Origin: Nematostella vectensis
Lineage: Eukaryota; Cnidaria; Anthozoa; Actiniaria; Edwardsiidae
Direction of reading: 5' to 3'
Assembly (NCBI RefSeq): GCF_932526225.1
Contig: NC_064043.1
Span: 4,579,501-4,643,500, forward strand
DNA length: 64,000 nucleotides
Below, in pieces: positions 23,102-35,099 of this stretch. Position 1 is the first letter of the stretch, and each line of letters starts with the position of its first letter. Made by a program: the position numbers and the translations under genes. The notes beneath the pieces are model-generated. The model had not been told where the DNA came from and did not search any database. It worked only from the letters and a program-made list of their open reading frames with translations.

Positions 23102-24728
23102 TAAAAAAAATTCATGCGTGAGTTTCTTGACTTATTGTATGCTTTGTAAAAGAGTTATTGAAAGAGGGTGCGTACTGTTTTTTTATGACTCACTCTCTTA
23201 TCACCAGAAACAGCAAAGTGAAAATTGATACAAATATCATCTCGAAAGAAATACCTGGCATTATCGCCTTAACGACCCCATCTGTTGCCTATAAATATTT
23301 ACGCCCATAATGTTTCAGACCTAATGTATTTTCCGCCTTAAGGGAATTATTTGGTTCTTATCGTTTCTTCCTGATGGGGCTTCTGGTGCGTAGGTTTTTC
23401 TCATTCTATGTTGTCTTTGCACGTGCATGCTAAGGTATGTTCCGTGGAATGTAGAGCACTCTTGTATGCACGTTTTGATCTGTCTGGTTTGATTTACTAG
23501 GTTGTTTTCCTGAGTACAGCACGTTGTAGCCCATGGCAAACAAACATTGCCTGTGCTGGACTGCATACATCATAATTATTAATTATTAGGTAGTACATCA
23601 GACAGCTCCAAGTTCCTCTTGTTAAAGGAAGCGTTGACCTAACTACGACAACTACCTAATAACTAAACGGTTTATTGTTGGACAGATTAGAAGAGCCAGC
23701 TCACAGAATAGGTTTTTGCTTATTGGTATTTTAGGTGGTGGAATGAGGACATGACACGCCCATTTAGGTATTTTTTTAAGGTTGGATTTTATTAGGACGC
23801 GAAAGAAAGTGCAAATCCATCCCAATTGAGAATCGGTCGTACAGACGTGCAAGAAAGTTGCGCTCTCATATGCTGCTTTGCGCCTGCGCCCTTCGCGCTT
23901 GCACCCATAGAGTATCGGAAAACTACGTTGTGCTTTCTTACCATTGAGAACCGGCCTATATTGTTTTAATGGGCACAGTTTAACTTCTCTTCCGACGAGC
24001 ATCCCTGTACAAAAAAAATAAGACCCCACCTCCTGGGTAGTTTCTATGTTTTCATGCAGTTGTGGTCGAATTGTTGTTTTGCGGGCGCTGTAAGTTCAAT
24101 TGTTGGGTACGTTTCTGGCGGCGCTGGTGGCTCTGTACCCCCCCACCCCCCAAACTCGTGAGCATCCTTTGAATTCCCAGTATGTATTATGCCCTAGGTA
24201 GCGTGGTTGGCGACCAGGTCCTAAATTGACAAAGCTGATTATCGACTGACGGTGTGTGTTCACCAGATGGCTCAGCACGACCCATCAGGACCACCTTGGG
24301 AACATTGTGATGATACTGAAGCGGTTCTAATGCTCGTGGTGAAGGATTCATTCTTTTAGTTTGGTGGTCGTGTGCCGCTCTTTGCCCTTTGCACCCGATT
24401 GGGGTGTCGGTCAGATTCCATACACATGCAATAGAACCCCGCTTTAAAAACACCCCTAAGCAAGGACACCACGACGGTTAATTCTAATAAAAATGTCCGG
24501 AAGAAAGAAATATCCATATACATATTTTTGTGAATTTAAATCCACTTCTTAAATAAACTCCGTTAACTGCAGTTAATAAGAATGGGTTTGTTGGTCTTTA
24601 TGGTGTCTTGCTGTACTATATTTTAGATAGTAATATACAGTAAAACCCTTGTTCAATAATAAGAACGTACCGTTTAGATTTACCTTGTAATATTGGAAAG
24701 TTTTTTCTGACCATACGTCTCTGCGAGT

Positions 24729-25334
24729 ATGAACCAAAGTGTGTCACAGAGTATGAACCAAAGTGTGTCACAGAGTATGAACCAAAGTGTGTCACAGAGT
24801 ATGAACCAAAGTGTGTCACAGATTATTGATCACAGTGTCACAGATTATGGATCACAGTGTCACAGATTATGGATCACAGTGTCACAGATTATGGATCACA
24901 GTGTCACAGATTATGAACCAAAGTGTGTCACAGATTATGGATCACAGTGTCTTAGAGTATGGATCACAGTGTCTCAGAGTATGGATCACAGTGTCAGAGT
25001 ATGGATCATAGTGTCTCAGAGTATGGATCACAGTGTCTCAGAGTATGGATCACAGTATCTCAGAGTATGGATCACAGTGTCAGAGTATGGATCACAGTGT
25101 CTCAGAGTATGGATCACAGTGTCAGAGTATGGATCAAAGTGTCTCAGAGTATGGATCACAGTGTCTCAGAGTATGGATCACAGTATCTCAGAGTATGGAT
25201 CACAGTGTCTCAGAGTATGGATCACAGTGTCAGAGTATGGATCACAGTGTCTCAGAGTATGGATCACAGTGTCAGAGTATGGATCATAGTGTCTCAGAGT
25301 ATTGATCACAGTGTCTCAGAGTTTGGATCACAGT
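24729..25334. repeat. 22-bp satellite, left block
   Basis: Tandem units with core GGATCACAGTGTCTCAG, mostly 22 bp with some of 20 bp lacking TC. The first units (24729-24920) are a diverged form, ATGAACCAAAGTGTGTCACAG. The array stops abruptly at GATCACAGT (25334), where the transposon begins, and resumes with GTCTCAG at 29962. Long open frames through the array in all frames follow from the repeat length and are not genes. Confidence 0.95.
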
Positions 25335-26027
25335 CATTAGCAGAAATTCTATACAGCATGGCCGCCGAGCATGCGCGCTGCTTTCCCTGTTGGACTTTAA
25401 ATATATTTCTGCGATCACCTTACATATAGAGAACTGTATGAGAATACAAACGCTAGTATACTTTACTCGGTTTTATTGAGAAAGCCGTTAAACATTTTAC
25501 GGTTGCAAACGGCAGACTATGAACAATACAACTTCATTGGTATATGGTAGAAATTACACACGATTTCGATGAAAATAAACTGTTCGCATTCCCCTTCAAA
25601 CGCCGATACCTTTATTTACTTATTTCCGCCATGCTTGCCTCTAAAATGTGCTCGAGTCGCAATACACAGGCCGTTCCTCTCGCTCGATAGTACATCCTCC
25701 TCCATTTGCAAACGTCGAGTTCGAACACGAAGATATAGTTCTCGCTAAAAGTCAAAATAATTCCTCCATACTTGATTGAAATCTTGTTCGCAAATGAGTC
25801 TGAAAATGTTCAATATTTGTTGAGTCCATATAGAGAAGAACAATAACACTCCGAGGTCCATTTCGGCAAGAATCAAGCCATATTTTCGGTAGAAGCAAAG
25901 GCTGTTTATGTTCGGCCATCTTGTTCCCACAATGCAAACTGTTTAATGCTTTGTGACCTAGCCTTTGTTCTATTTTCAGGTTATTAAGTATTCCAAACCT
26001 AGAAAGGATATCTAGATTACTTACGCA

Positions 26028-28668
26028 ATGTCGGACCTTTTCGGTAAAATTCAAGCTCAAGAGCTACAAAATATCAAAATAAGCGAGCCAAGCTTATCAT
26101 ACGCTGCAAAATCCTCTGCTAGAAAGGTTATTTTCGCCTTGGATATACCCTATCCTCTGTTTAAAATCTGGCACGAGCGTGTACAAAGTTTTTTTCGCCA
26201 AGTTGAAAATTCTACCGGAAGTGAGGAAGAAAAAAGCAAATTACTCCTCAAATACCCATTTGTGGCACTTTTAGAACATTCTCTGCCTGAATGTTGCTTC
26301 TGTTTTTCCTCTGACGACAATGTTAGAAGAGAAATAAATGACAGTTTACGAAAAAACTGTGCAATAATTGTACAGAAGTACAGGGCATCTAGAGGCATGG
26401 CAAGAATGAAATTAGATGGACTTTCAAAGAAGTTCCATGTCTTTCAAGGCCAAACAGAACCTGTAAAAAAACTCCAGGATGAAATTGTCAACTGGAAAGC
26501 TAGATGCCATAATCTGGAAGCAAGATCCTCAGAACTTTACAAGGAAATGCAGAGTGTGCTCATGGAGTCCAAGAGGAAGGACAACATTATACAAGACCTC
26601 TCAAAAACAAACAAAGAGCTTGCCAGTTATATTGATCAGCTTGAGAGGTCTCAGAATCTTCAATACCAAGGGAAGTCACTGCATGAAGCTAAAAACAAGC
26701 AGAGGACTCTAAAAGAATTTCTTAGCAGAGCAAATCTTGCCCTATGGTTTGCCAAAGCCTTTGGTATTGAAGTAACTTCGGTAAGTGTCACTGAAACTGA
26801 ATCTGGGCAGGTCCATCAACTGAGTGCTGGTGCTGCTTCAACATCAACTGAATCTGAAGATGGCCAAGGAACCAATCAGTATGATAGACTTAGTGATGAT
26901 GAAAAGGGGCAAGTACAGGAGGTTTTATTCCTCTTAGACAAATATTGTGTTGGGGATAATTTTTACCATGAGCTCTCAATGATTTCAAATGGTCTGCCAA
27001 AATCTTATCTAATCAAACAGTGTAGAGATAACTGATCTCTACGTAGAGATAACTGATCTCTACGATCTCTGACTGATCTCTGTCACATTGAAGACCTCCC
27101 TAATAATTACCTTGGCTCAAAATGTTCATTTGCTGAGCTTCTAACCATTCATGCAGCTGACTTTCTTGACAATAATCCTGATTTTGATTATGCTAATGAG
27201 ACACTTAAGGTAAAAATTAATGGAGATGGAGCTAGGATGACAAGAAATTCCAATTTTATTTTTCTAACTTTCTCTATTTTACAAACAGGAGCTAACGTAA
27301 TGTCTGCTAAAGGTAACAGAAACATTGCAGCTGTTAATGCTCCCGAATCATACACCACCTTAAAGGAAGCCTTTAGTGTCACTTTTGAGGAGATTAACAA
27401 CTTCATTGCTTCTGGTAAACTAACAGTCAATGATAAAACAATTAACTTGGAGTTTTTTCTTGGTGGTGATTATAAATTTGTGTTACTAATGCTTGGTCTT
27501 AAAGGTGCAACTGCTAACTATGCATGTGCTTGGTGTAAAATTCATAAGGATGATCGCTGGAAAACTGATAATGATTTTCATTCCTTTAATAAATCTCCAA
27601 TGTCAAGATCTCTCAAGGAAATTAAAGAGCTATGTAAGAAATCAACAGATAATTACTGTTGTGGAGCAGAGCCTTTACTTAATATTGAGCTTGATCATGT
27701 GATTGTTGACGAATTACACTTGATGCTGCGAGTAACAGATGTACTAACTAAAAATCTTGTCTATCAGGCAATTGACAGAGATAAAAAGGATGACTTTGAC
27801 AAAAAAAGAGGGGAGGGAAAAGGTAGCCATCTCAAAAAGCTAGTTTCCACCATACGGTCTTTGGGCATTTCTTTCGATGTTTGGGAACAGCTAAATGCTG
27901 ATAAGTCATCAAGTGGTAAATATGATTTCACAAGTTTAACAGGATCAAACAAAAAAACACTTCTCAGTCAATTGCCTGATAAACTGCATGATTTGCTAAC
28001 CCTTGACAGCAGGGATAAGGTAACTCAACTGTGGAGAGATTTTAATAATATTTACATACAAATTACTAACATGGAGCTTAACATTTTGCCAGAAATAATT
28101 GCTGACCAAGTTAAGGAATGGATTGATTTGTTTTGCTCATGCAGAAATGTGGCAGAAGGTTACGAGAGGGCTCGTGTTACTCCTTACATGCACATTCTTT
28201 TTGCCCATGTTCCCTTTTTTGTTGAAAAATACAAATGTATTAAAATATTTACTGGACAAGGGGTTGAAAAAAATAACGATGTAGCTAGATCTGTCCTCCA
28301 CAGGAAATCTAATAAATGGGATTCTGTGGGGGACATTCTTAAACAAGAATTTAGACAATGGGAACTCAAACACAAGGAGAGAGAGAAGAGAAAATATGAA
28401 AAAAAAAAGTACTTACTGGAATGAAGAAATAAAAACTACCAGACAAAAAAGGAGAAAAACTAATACTGAGACCCCTGACATGGAACCCTCAACTTCAGCA
28501 GACACTTCCGTTGGGGAACGCTCAGTAGACCAGCCTGAACAAGTAGACCCCAAATCAATGACTGTCAAACAGTTGAGGGAACACTTAAAAGCCAGAGGTT
28601 TAAAAGGCTTAAGCAAAAAAAGTAAAGCTGAATTAGTAGAGATTTTCCTAAATTCTCCAAGAGAATAG
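26028..28668 (+). pseudogene. RAG1-like DDE transposase with C-terminal SAP domain, broken
   Basis: One reading frame runs 26028-28424 with two in-frame TGA stops (27033, 27054). A shift of one base in the A10 run at 28399-28408 would join it to a frame ending at 28668. Layout: N-terminal helical region, coiled coil (about residues 150-230, KKLQDEIVNWKARCHNLEAR onward), catalytic core, then a SAP-type DNA-binding motif (SMTVKQLREHLKARGLKG, 28555-28650). In the core, counting stops as residues: D400 (INGDG, 27225), D481 (GGDYK, 27468), C500 and C503 (CAWC), H722 and H727 (MHILFAHVP), E747 (GQGVEKNND, 28266). The spacings D to C (19), C to C (3), H to H (5) and H to E (20) equal those of mouse RAG1 D708, C727, C730, H937, H942 and E962. 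The stops come from a 21-bp tandem duplication. A 3' splice site at 25979 suggests a 5' UTR intron. Confidence 0.82.
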
Positions 28669-28819
28669 TCATCTACTGTATGTCATTAAAGTAGTCAATA
28701 TCTAGAATGTAAATTATATATGTAAATAGAATATCATACTTTTAAAAGTGCCAGAAGGTAATTGTGATATGGCACTATATAAATATACATATTATCATTA
28801 TTATTCTACATGTATATAT

Positions 28820-29857
28820 TTAAATTGTAAAAGGTTCTCTAATAAAATCAAATGTAATTTTCTCAGTATACATTCTTTGTTTATCTTCTACAACAGAATT
28901 ACCAACTACTTTATAGCACTTAATAGATTTGCTTAAAAAGGTTTTCATTTTGACAGGATACGAAATTTTAACCCCATCCCCATTCTTATCTAGATATACG
29001 TCCCACTCCCTTGGAAAATTACAAACCCTAAAATCATTGCTGCTAAGCAAAATATGTTTCCCATCCCTTGATTTTATACCCTTGCCACTAAAACAATATC
29101 GAAAACAATCATGATGAAATTCTATTGAAACAGGCACCCTAGTTCTTCTCTTAAGCTTTGCCTCCATCGCCTCTCTCAGCCGATCTAAATTGCCTTGAAG
29201 GCGTGAAGTCTCCACTTGTGGGCTGTCAAAATTCCTAAGGTGGAAACAAAACAAAAAAAAGATTTAAGACTTGCTCGTTTTTCTAACTCGAAAGGCTTCG
29301 CTGACACCAAAGAAAGGGGAGTCCTTTCTGATGCAATTTTGTAAAATACATGCCTAACAAGATCAGCACTCAGATTATCTTCGTCCACCCAAGAACTCTC
29401 ATAGGCACTGTATCCTGTCCACTTTAAGAGATATTGTGTCTACAATAGGACAATTTAATGTTCTTTGGTCATACTTGAATAACAAGTTCATGTGCACTAG
29501 ACCTATCTCAGTACTCTTTACAGCCTATTTACAACATCTAAGTGGGCTAAACCAAAACGTTTAACTATCAGAAAATAATCGTAGTCAGGTAATCAAGTAA
29601 ATTGAAGGTTCGGAATACATTGTTGAGCGTGGAACCTGAACTATTATAATATAAGCAAGGTAAATTTTCCGGTAACTTACCTTTCCATTGTTTATTTGCC
29701 GTGAAACAACTCTTTCAACGGGATAAAATGTTGGATCCCCATTCCTCCGTGTCTTTTTTCTTTTTTGAATGCCTCCCCACAACAGTTCACCCGAATTTGC
29801 CTCGTTAAGTTGACGATAAAAGCCGTCTCCCTCGCGAAGTCGCTTCTCTTCCGCCAT
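28820..29857 (-). CDS. Transposon-encoded chromodomain protein
   Basis: Three minus-strand exons: 29857-29681 (59 codons; donor AAG|GTAAGT), 29439-29288 (acceptor CTATTGTAG) and 29234-28820 (acceptor CCACCTTAG). The 53-bp second intron has a weak donor (GTTAGA), but it is the only choice that keeps the phase. Product 247 residues. A chromodomain spans about residues 44-90, split by intron 1: FYPVERVVSRQINNGK, then TQYLLKWTGYSAYESSWV and DEDNL. The aromatic cage matches HP1 in identity and spacing: Y45, W66, Y69 (HP1 Y24, W45, Y48). This predicts binding to a methylated lysine. The C-terminal 140 residues are basic and unrecognised. The gene lies inside the inverted repeats, convergent with the RAG1-like transposase, which suggests a targeting or accessory role. 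Unlike the transposase, it is intact. Confidence 0.8.
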
Positions 29858-29961
29858 TTTGAATAATAAATCACATCTGAACTGCACATGCGCAGTTCAA
29901 TTAAAAAATAAAATGAGCGCCCGCGCTGATAACCGCTGACTGTATAGGATTTCTACTAATG

Positions 29962-32900
29962 GTCTCAGAGTATGGATCACAGTGTCTCAGAGTATGGATC
30001 ACAGTGTCTCAGAGTATAGATCACAGTGTCTCAGAGTATGGATCACAGTGTCTCAGAGTATGGATCACAGTGTCAGAGCAAAGATCACAGTGTCTCAGAG
30101 TATGGATCACAGTATCTTAGAGTATGGATCACAGTGTCTCAGAGTATGGATCACACTGCCTCAGATAACTGATCACAGTGTCTCAGAGTATGAATCACAG
30201 TGTTAGAGTATGGACCACAGTATCTCAGAGTATGGTTCACAGTGTCTCATAGTATGGATCACAGTGTCAGAGCATAGATCACAGTGTCTCAGATAACTGA
30301 TCACAGTGTCTCAGAGTATGGATCACAGTGTCTCAGAGTATGGATCACAGTATCTCAGAGTATGGATCACAGTGTCTCAGAGTATGGATCACAGTGTCTC
30401 AGAGTATAGATCACAGTGCCTCAGAAAACTGATCACAGTGTCTCAGAGCATAGATCACAGTGCCTCAGAGTATGAATCACAGTGCCTCAGAGAACTGATC
30501 ACAGTGTCTCAGAGTATGGATCACAGTGTCAGAGTATTGATGACAGTGTCTCAGAGTATAGATCACAGTGTCAGAGTATGGATCACAGTGTCTCAGAGTA
30601 TGGATCACAGTGTCTCAGAGTATGGATCACAGTGTCTCAGAGTATAGATCACAGTGTCTCAGAGTATGGATCACAGTGTCAGAGCATAGATCGCAGTGTC
30701 TCAGAGTGTGGATCACAGTGTCTCAGAGTATAGATCACAGTGTCAGAATATAGATTACAGTGTCTCAATGGATCACAGTGTTGCAGAGTATGGATCACAG
30801 TGTCTTAGAGTATGAATCACAGTGTTTCAGAGTATGGATCACAATGTCTCAGAGTATGGATCACGGTATCTTAGAGTATGGATCACAGTGTCTCAGAGTA
30901 TGAATCACAGTGTCTTAGAGTATGGATCACAGTGTCTCAGAGTATGGATAACAGTGTCGCATAGATCGCAGTGTCTCAGAGTGTGGATCACAGTGTCTCA
31001 GAGTATAGATCACAGTGTCAGAGTATGGATAACATTGTCTCAGAGTATGGATCACTGTGCCTCAGAGGACTGATCACAGTGTCTCAGAGTATGGATCACA
31101 ATGTCTCAGAGTATGGATCACAGTATCTTAGAGTATGGATCATAGTGTCTTAGAGTATGCATCACAGTGTCTCAGAGTATGGATCACAGTGTCTCAGAGT
31201 ATGGATCACAGTGTCAGAGTATGGATCACAGTGTCTCACAGTATGGATCACATTGTCAGAGTATGGATCACAGTATCTTAGAGTATAGATCACAGTGTCA
31301 GAGTATTGATCACAGTGTCTCAGAGTATGGATCACAGTGTCAGAGTATCGATCACAGTGTCTCAATGGATCGCAGTGTCTCAGAGTATGCATCACAGTGT
31401 CTCAGAGTGTGGATCACATTGTCTCGGAGTATGGATCACAGTGTCTCAGAGTATGGATCACAGTGTCAGAGCGAAGATCACAGTGTCTCAGAGTATGGAT
31501 CACAGTATCTCAGAGTGTGAATCACAGTGTCTCAGAGTATGGATCACACTGCCTCAGATAACTGATCACAATGTCTCAGAGTATGGATCACAGTGTCTCA
31601 GAGTATGGATCACAGTGTCAGAGTATGGATCATAGTGTCAGAGTATGGCATCACAGTGTCAGAGTATGGATCACAGTGTCTCAGAGTATAGATCACAGTG
31701 TCTCAGAGTATGGATCACAGTATCTCAGTATCTCAGAGTATGGGTTACAGTGTCTCAGAGTATGGATCACAGTGTCAGAGTATGGATCACAGTGTCAGAG
31801 TATGGCATCACAGTGTCAGAGTATGGATCACAGTGTCTCAGAGTATAGATCACAGTGTCTCAGAGTATGGATCACAGTATCTCAGAGTATGGGTCACAGT
31901 GTCTCAGAGTATGGATCACAGTGCCTCAGAAAACTGATCATAGTGTCTCAGAGCATAGATCACAGTGCCTCATAGTATGAATCACAGTATCTCAGAGAAC
32001 TGATCACAGTCTCCCAGAGTATGGATCACAGTGTCAGAGCATAGATCACAGTATCTCAGAGTTTGGATCACAGTGTCAGAGTATGGATTACAGTGTCTCA
32101 GAGTATGGTTCACTGTGTCATAGCATAGATCACAGTGTCTCAGAGTATGGATCACATTGTCAGAGTATGGATCACAGTATCTTAGAGTATGGATCACAGT
32201 GTCTCAGAGTATGGATAACATTGTCAGAGTATGGATCACATTATCTTAGAGTATAGATCACAGTGTCAGAGTATGGATCACAGTGTCTCAGAGTATGGAT
32301 CACAGTGTCTCAATGGATCGCAGTGTCTCAGAGTATGCATTACAGTGTCTCAGAGTATGGATCACAGTGTCTCAGAGTATGGATCACAGTGTCAGAGCAA
32401 AGATCACAGTGTCTCATAGTATGGATCACAGTATCTCAGAGTATGGATCACAGTATATTAGAGTATGGATCACAGTGCCTCAGAGAACTGATCACAGTGT
32501 CTCAGAGTATGGATCACAGTATCTCAGAGTATGGATCACAGTGTCTCAGAGTATGGATCACAGTATCTCAAAGTATGGATCACAGTGTCTCAGAGTATGG
32601 ATCACTGTGCCTCAGATAACTGATCACAGTGTCTCAGAGTATGGATCACAGTGTCTAAGAGTATGGATCACAGTATCTCAGAGTATGGATCACAGTATCT
32701 CAAAGTATGGATCACAGTGTCTCAGAGTATGGATCACTGTGCCTCAGATAACTGATCACAGTGTCTCAGAGTATGGATCACAGTGCCTCAGAGTATGGAT
32801 CACAGTGTCTCAGAGTATGGATAACATTGTCAGAGTATGGATCACAGTATCTTAGAGTATGGATCACAGTATCTCAGAGTATGGATCACAGTGTCTCAGA

Positions 32901-33905
32901 GTATGGATCACAGTGCCTCAGAGTATGGATCACAGTATCTCAGAGTATGGATCGCAGTATCTCAGAGTATGGATCACAGTGTCTCAGAGTATGGATCACA
33001 AGTATCTCAGAATATGGGTCACAGTATCTCAGAGTATGGATCACAGTATCTCAGAGTATGGATCACAGTGTCTCAGAGTATGGATCACAGTGCCTCAGAT
33101 AACTGATCACAGTGTCTCAGAGTATGGATCACAGTATCTCAGAGTATGGATCACAGTATCTCAGAGTATGGATCACAGTGTCTCAGAGTATGGATCACTG
33201 TGCCTCAGATAACTGATCACAGTGTCTCAGAGTATGGATCACAGTGCCTCAGAGTATGGATCACAGTATCTCAGAGCATAGATCACAGTGTCTCAGAAAT
33301 CTGATCACAGTGCCTCAGAGAACTGATCACAGTGTCTCAGATAACTGATCACAGTGTCTCAGAGTATGGATCGCAGTATCTCAGAGTATGGATCACAGTA
33401 TCTCAGAGTATGGATCACAGTGTCTCAGAGTATGGATCACTGTGCCTCAGATAACTGATCACAGTGTCTCAGAGTATGGATCACAGTGCCTCAGAGTATG
33501 GATCACATTATCTCAGAGCATAGATCACAGTGTCTCAGAAATCTGATCACAGTACCTCAGAGAACTGATCACAGTGTCTTAAATAACTGATCACAGTGTC
33601 TCAGAGTATGGATCGCAGTATCTCAGAGTATGGATCACAGTATCTCAGAGTATGGATCACAGTGTCTCAGAGTATGGATCACAGTGCCTCAGATAACTGA
33701 TCACTGTGTCTCAGAGTATGGATCACAGTGCCTCAGAGTATGGATCACAGTGTCTCAGAGTATGAATCACAGTGCCTCAGAGAACTGATCACAGTGTTTT
33801 AGAGTATAGATCACAGTGTCTCAGAGTATGGATCACAGTGTCAGAGCATAGATCGCAGTGTCTCAATGGATCTCAGTGTCTGTGTGCCACAGAGCATGGG
33901 ATCAC
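29962..33905. repeat. 22-bp satellite, right block
   Basis: About 3.9 kb of the same 22-bp unit (core GGATCACAGTGTCTCAG), with variants GTATCTCAG and GTGCCTCAG, AACTGATC in place of TATGGATC, and 20-bp units. A higher-order repeat of about 242 bp (11 units) is visible near the right end: the marker GATCACTGTGCCTCAGATAA recurs at 33193 and 33434, with a close variant at about 33677. The array decays after 33890. Because 22 is not divisible by 3, every frame cycles through the same 22-residue peptide, so frames here are not evidence of coding. Confidence 0.95.
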
Positions 33906-35099
33906 AGTCTCTGAGTGTTGGCCATGGGGAATTAGTAACGAGCCCTCTATTGTAGTTATAATGTTTCTTTTGTTGTTAAAATATATTTTACTGTAATATT
34001 TTGAACTGCATTTAAAAGTGTCATTTAAAGAATTTTTTTTACTTTTTCAAAACTTCCCCTCCTAACCCTAACCTAGCTGGCCCAGAGGTATAATTCTTAA
34101 AATTTCAAAGAGGCTTCTGCTGGGAGTCTTTACACACCTCTCCTCACGTGGACAGTAGTATCTCAGGATGATCACTAGACCGAAAGTAGGAAGAAACTGA
34201 TCGCTTCTATCGTGAATGACTAATCTGAGAAAGTTCCTAGAGGAACTTACGTCAAGTGCATGTGGTCAGCGGTTTCCGCTGTCTCGAATTCGTTTACACG
34301 TGTAACGCCAGCCATCTCGACTTGATTTCTTGCAGGCGTAGAAAAGGGTGAGAAGTATTTATGAAAACGATAACAATTTTGATTGTTTTTAATTTATTGC
34401 TGTTTAAAATTATTATGAGGTCTGGGCCGTAAAATTAATAGCTCCTAGAGCTAACAAATCCGCACATCAGCTTTAAACTTTAAAATTTTTCTGATGAAAT
34501 CTATGAAATCTGATGAAACGCTGAACATTTTCTCGCCATAATTATAATAGCTAAATGCCTTTTCAGGAGGCTCAGTGTTTGTTTTTTATTCTTACAATCA
34601 TGTCAAAGGAAAAAAATCACTGAGCATGTTTTCATCTCTTTGATTCCATTGATTCCAAATATCGTCAATTAGATAATAGGATAAATTATTGCATAATATG
34701 AGAAACGAGTTTGGTAGTGATACAAAAATAAAGATGACAGAGCATGTTATACGTGTTGTGTCTGCAAAAAAAAACCTCGGGCGAGTGCAAAACGTGTGCG
34801 CAGAGACTTGCTTACAAAATGCTACAGAGACTACGAAAACATCGAGAAAAACAATGCCTCAGTTGTCGAAGTAGATTTTTAGGGTTCTATTTTTATGCGG
34901 TATTTTGTTAGGTTTGTTGCCACGCCAAAAAATACTGCATAACTATGGGCATTTAAAGCCATACTGGTATTATGTTATGCTAGGAGATATGATTAGTAAT
35001 TTAACGCGCTCTTTAAAGATTGGCTTTTTTAAAAGAATAGCCGTACAAGGAAACATAATAATGCACTATTTAGAGAGTTATAGCCCTAGGAAACACAAC

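Larger units (their letters stand above)
25335..29961. mobile_element. RAG1-like two-gene DNA transposon
   Basis: A 4,627-bp element bounded by 22-bp terminal inverted repeats (25335-25356 and 29940-29961) that match at 20 of 22 positions. The left end starts CATTAGCAGAAATTC and the right end, reversed, CATTAGTAGAAATCC. It interrupts the 22-bp satellite exactly: the left flank GATCACAGT plus the right flank GTCTCAG restores a normal unit. No target-site duplication is visible, unless the target was a variant unit with a single GT, giving a 2-bp duplication. Inside are a plus-strand RAG1-like transposase (26028-28668) and a minus-strand chromodomain gene (29857-28820), convergent and 151 bp apart. 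CATGCGC-type palindromic motifs lie just inside both ends (near 25368 and 29885) and may be promoter sites. The ends lack the CAC start of Transib and ProtoRAG termini. Confidence 0.88.

Noticed and set aside
23652-24029. 125-codon minus-strand ORF
   Set aside because: No homology recognised, no signal or membrane plan, and composition like its surroundings.
24961-33890. CACAGTG in the satellite as genuine recombination signal sequences
   Set aside because: No nonamer at 12 or 23 bp spacing is present. The heptamer is part of the repeat unit and may match by chance.
24729-33905. CRISPR-like regular array
   Set aside because: Units are contiguous with no unique spacers, and the surrounding DNA is eukaryotic.
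24729-33996. Many long open frames (up to 190 codons) in the 22-bp satellite on both strands
   Set aside because: They are generated by the repeat itself. All frames give the same cyclic peptide, and there is no codon bias, signal or splice context.
34060-34076. CCTAACCCTAACC as a telomeric tract
   Set aside because: Only two units in unrelated sequence; not an array.
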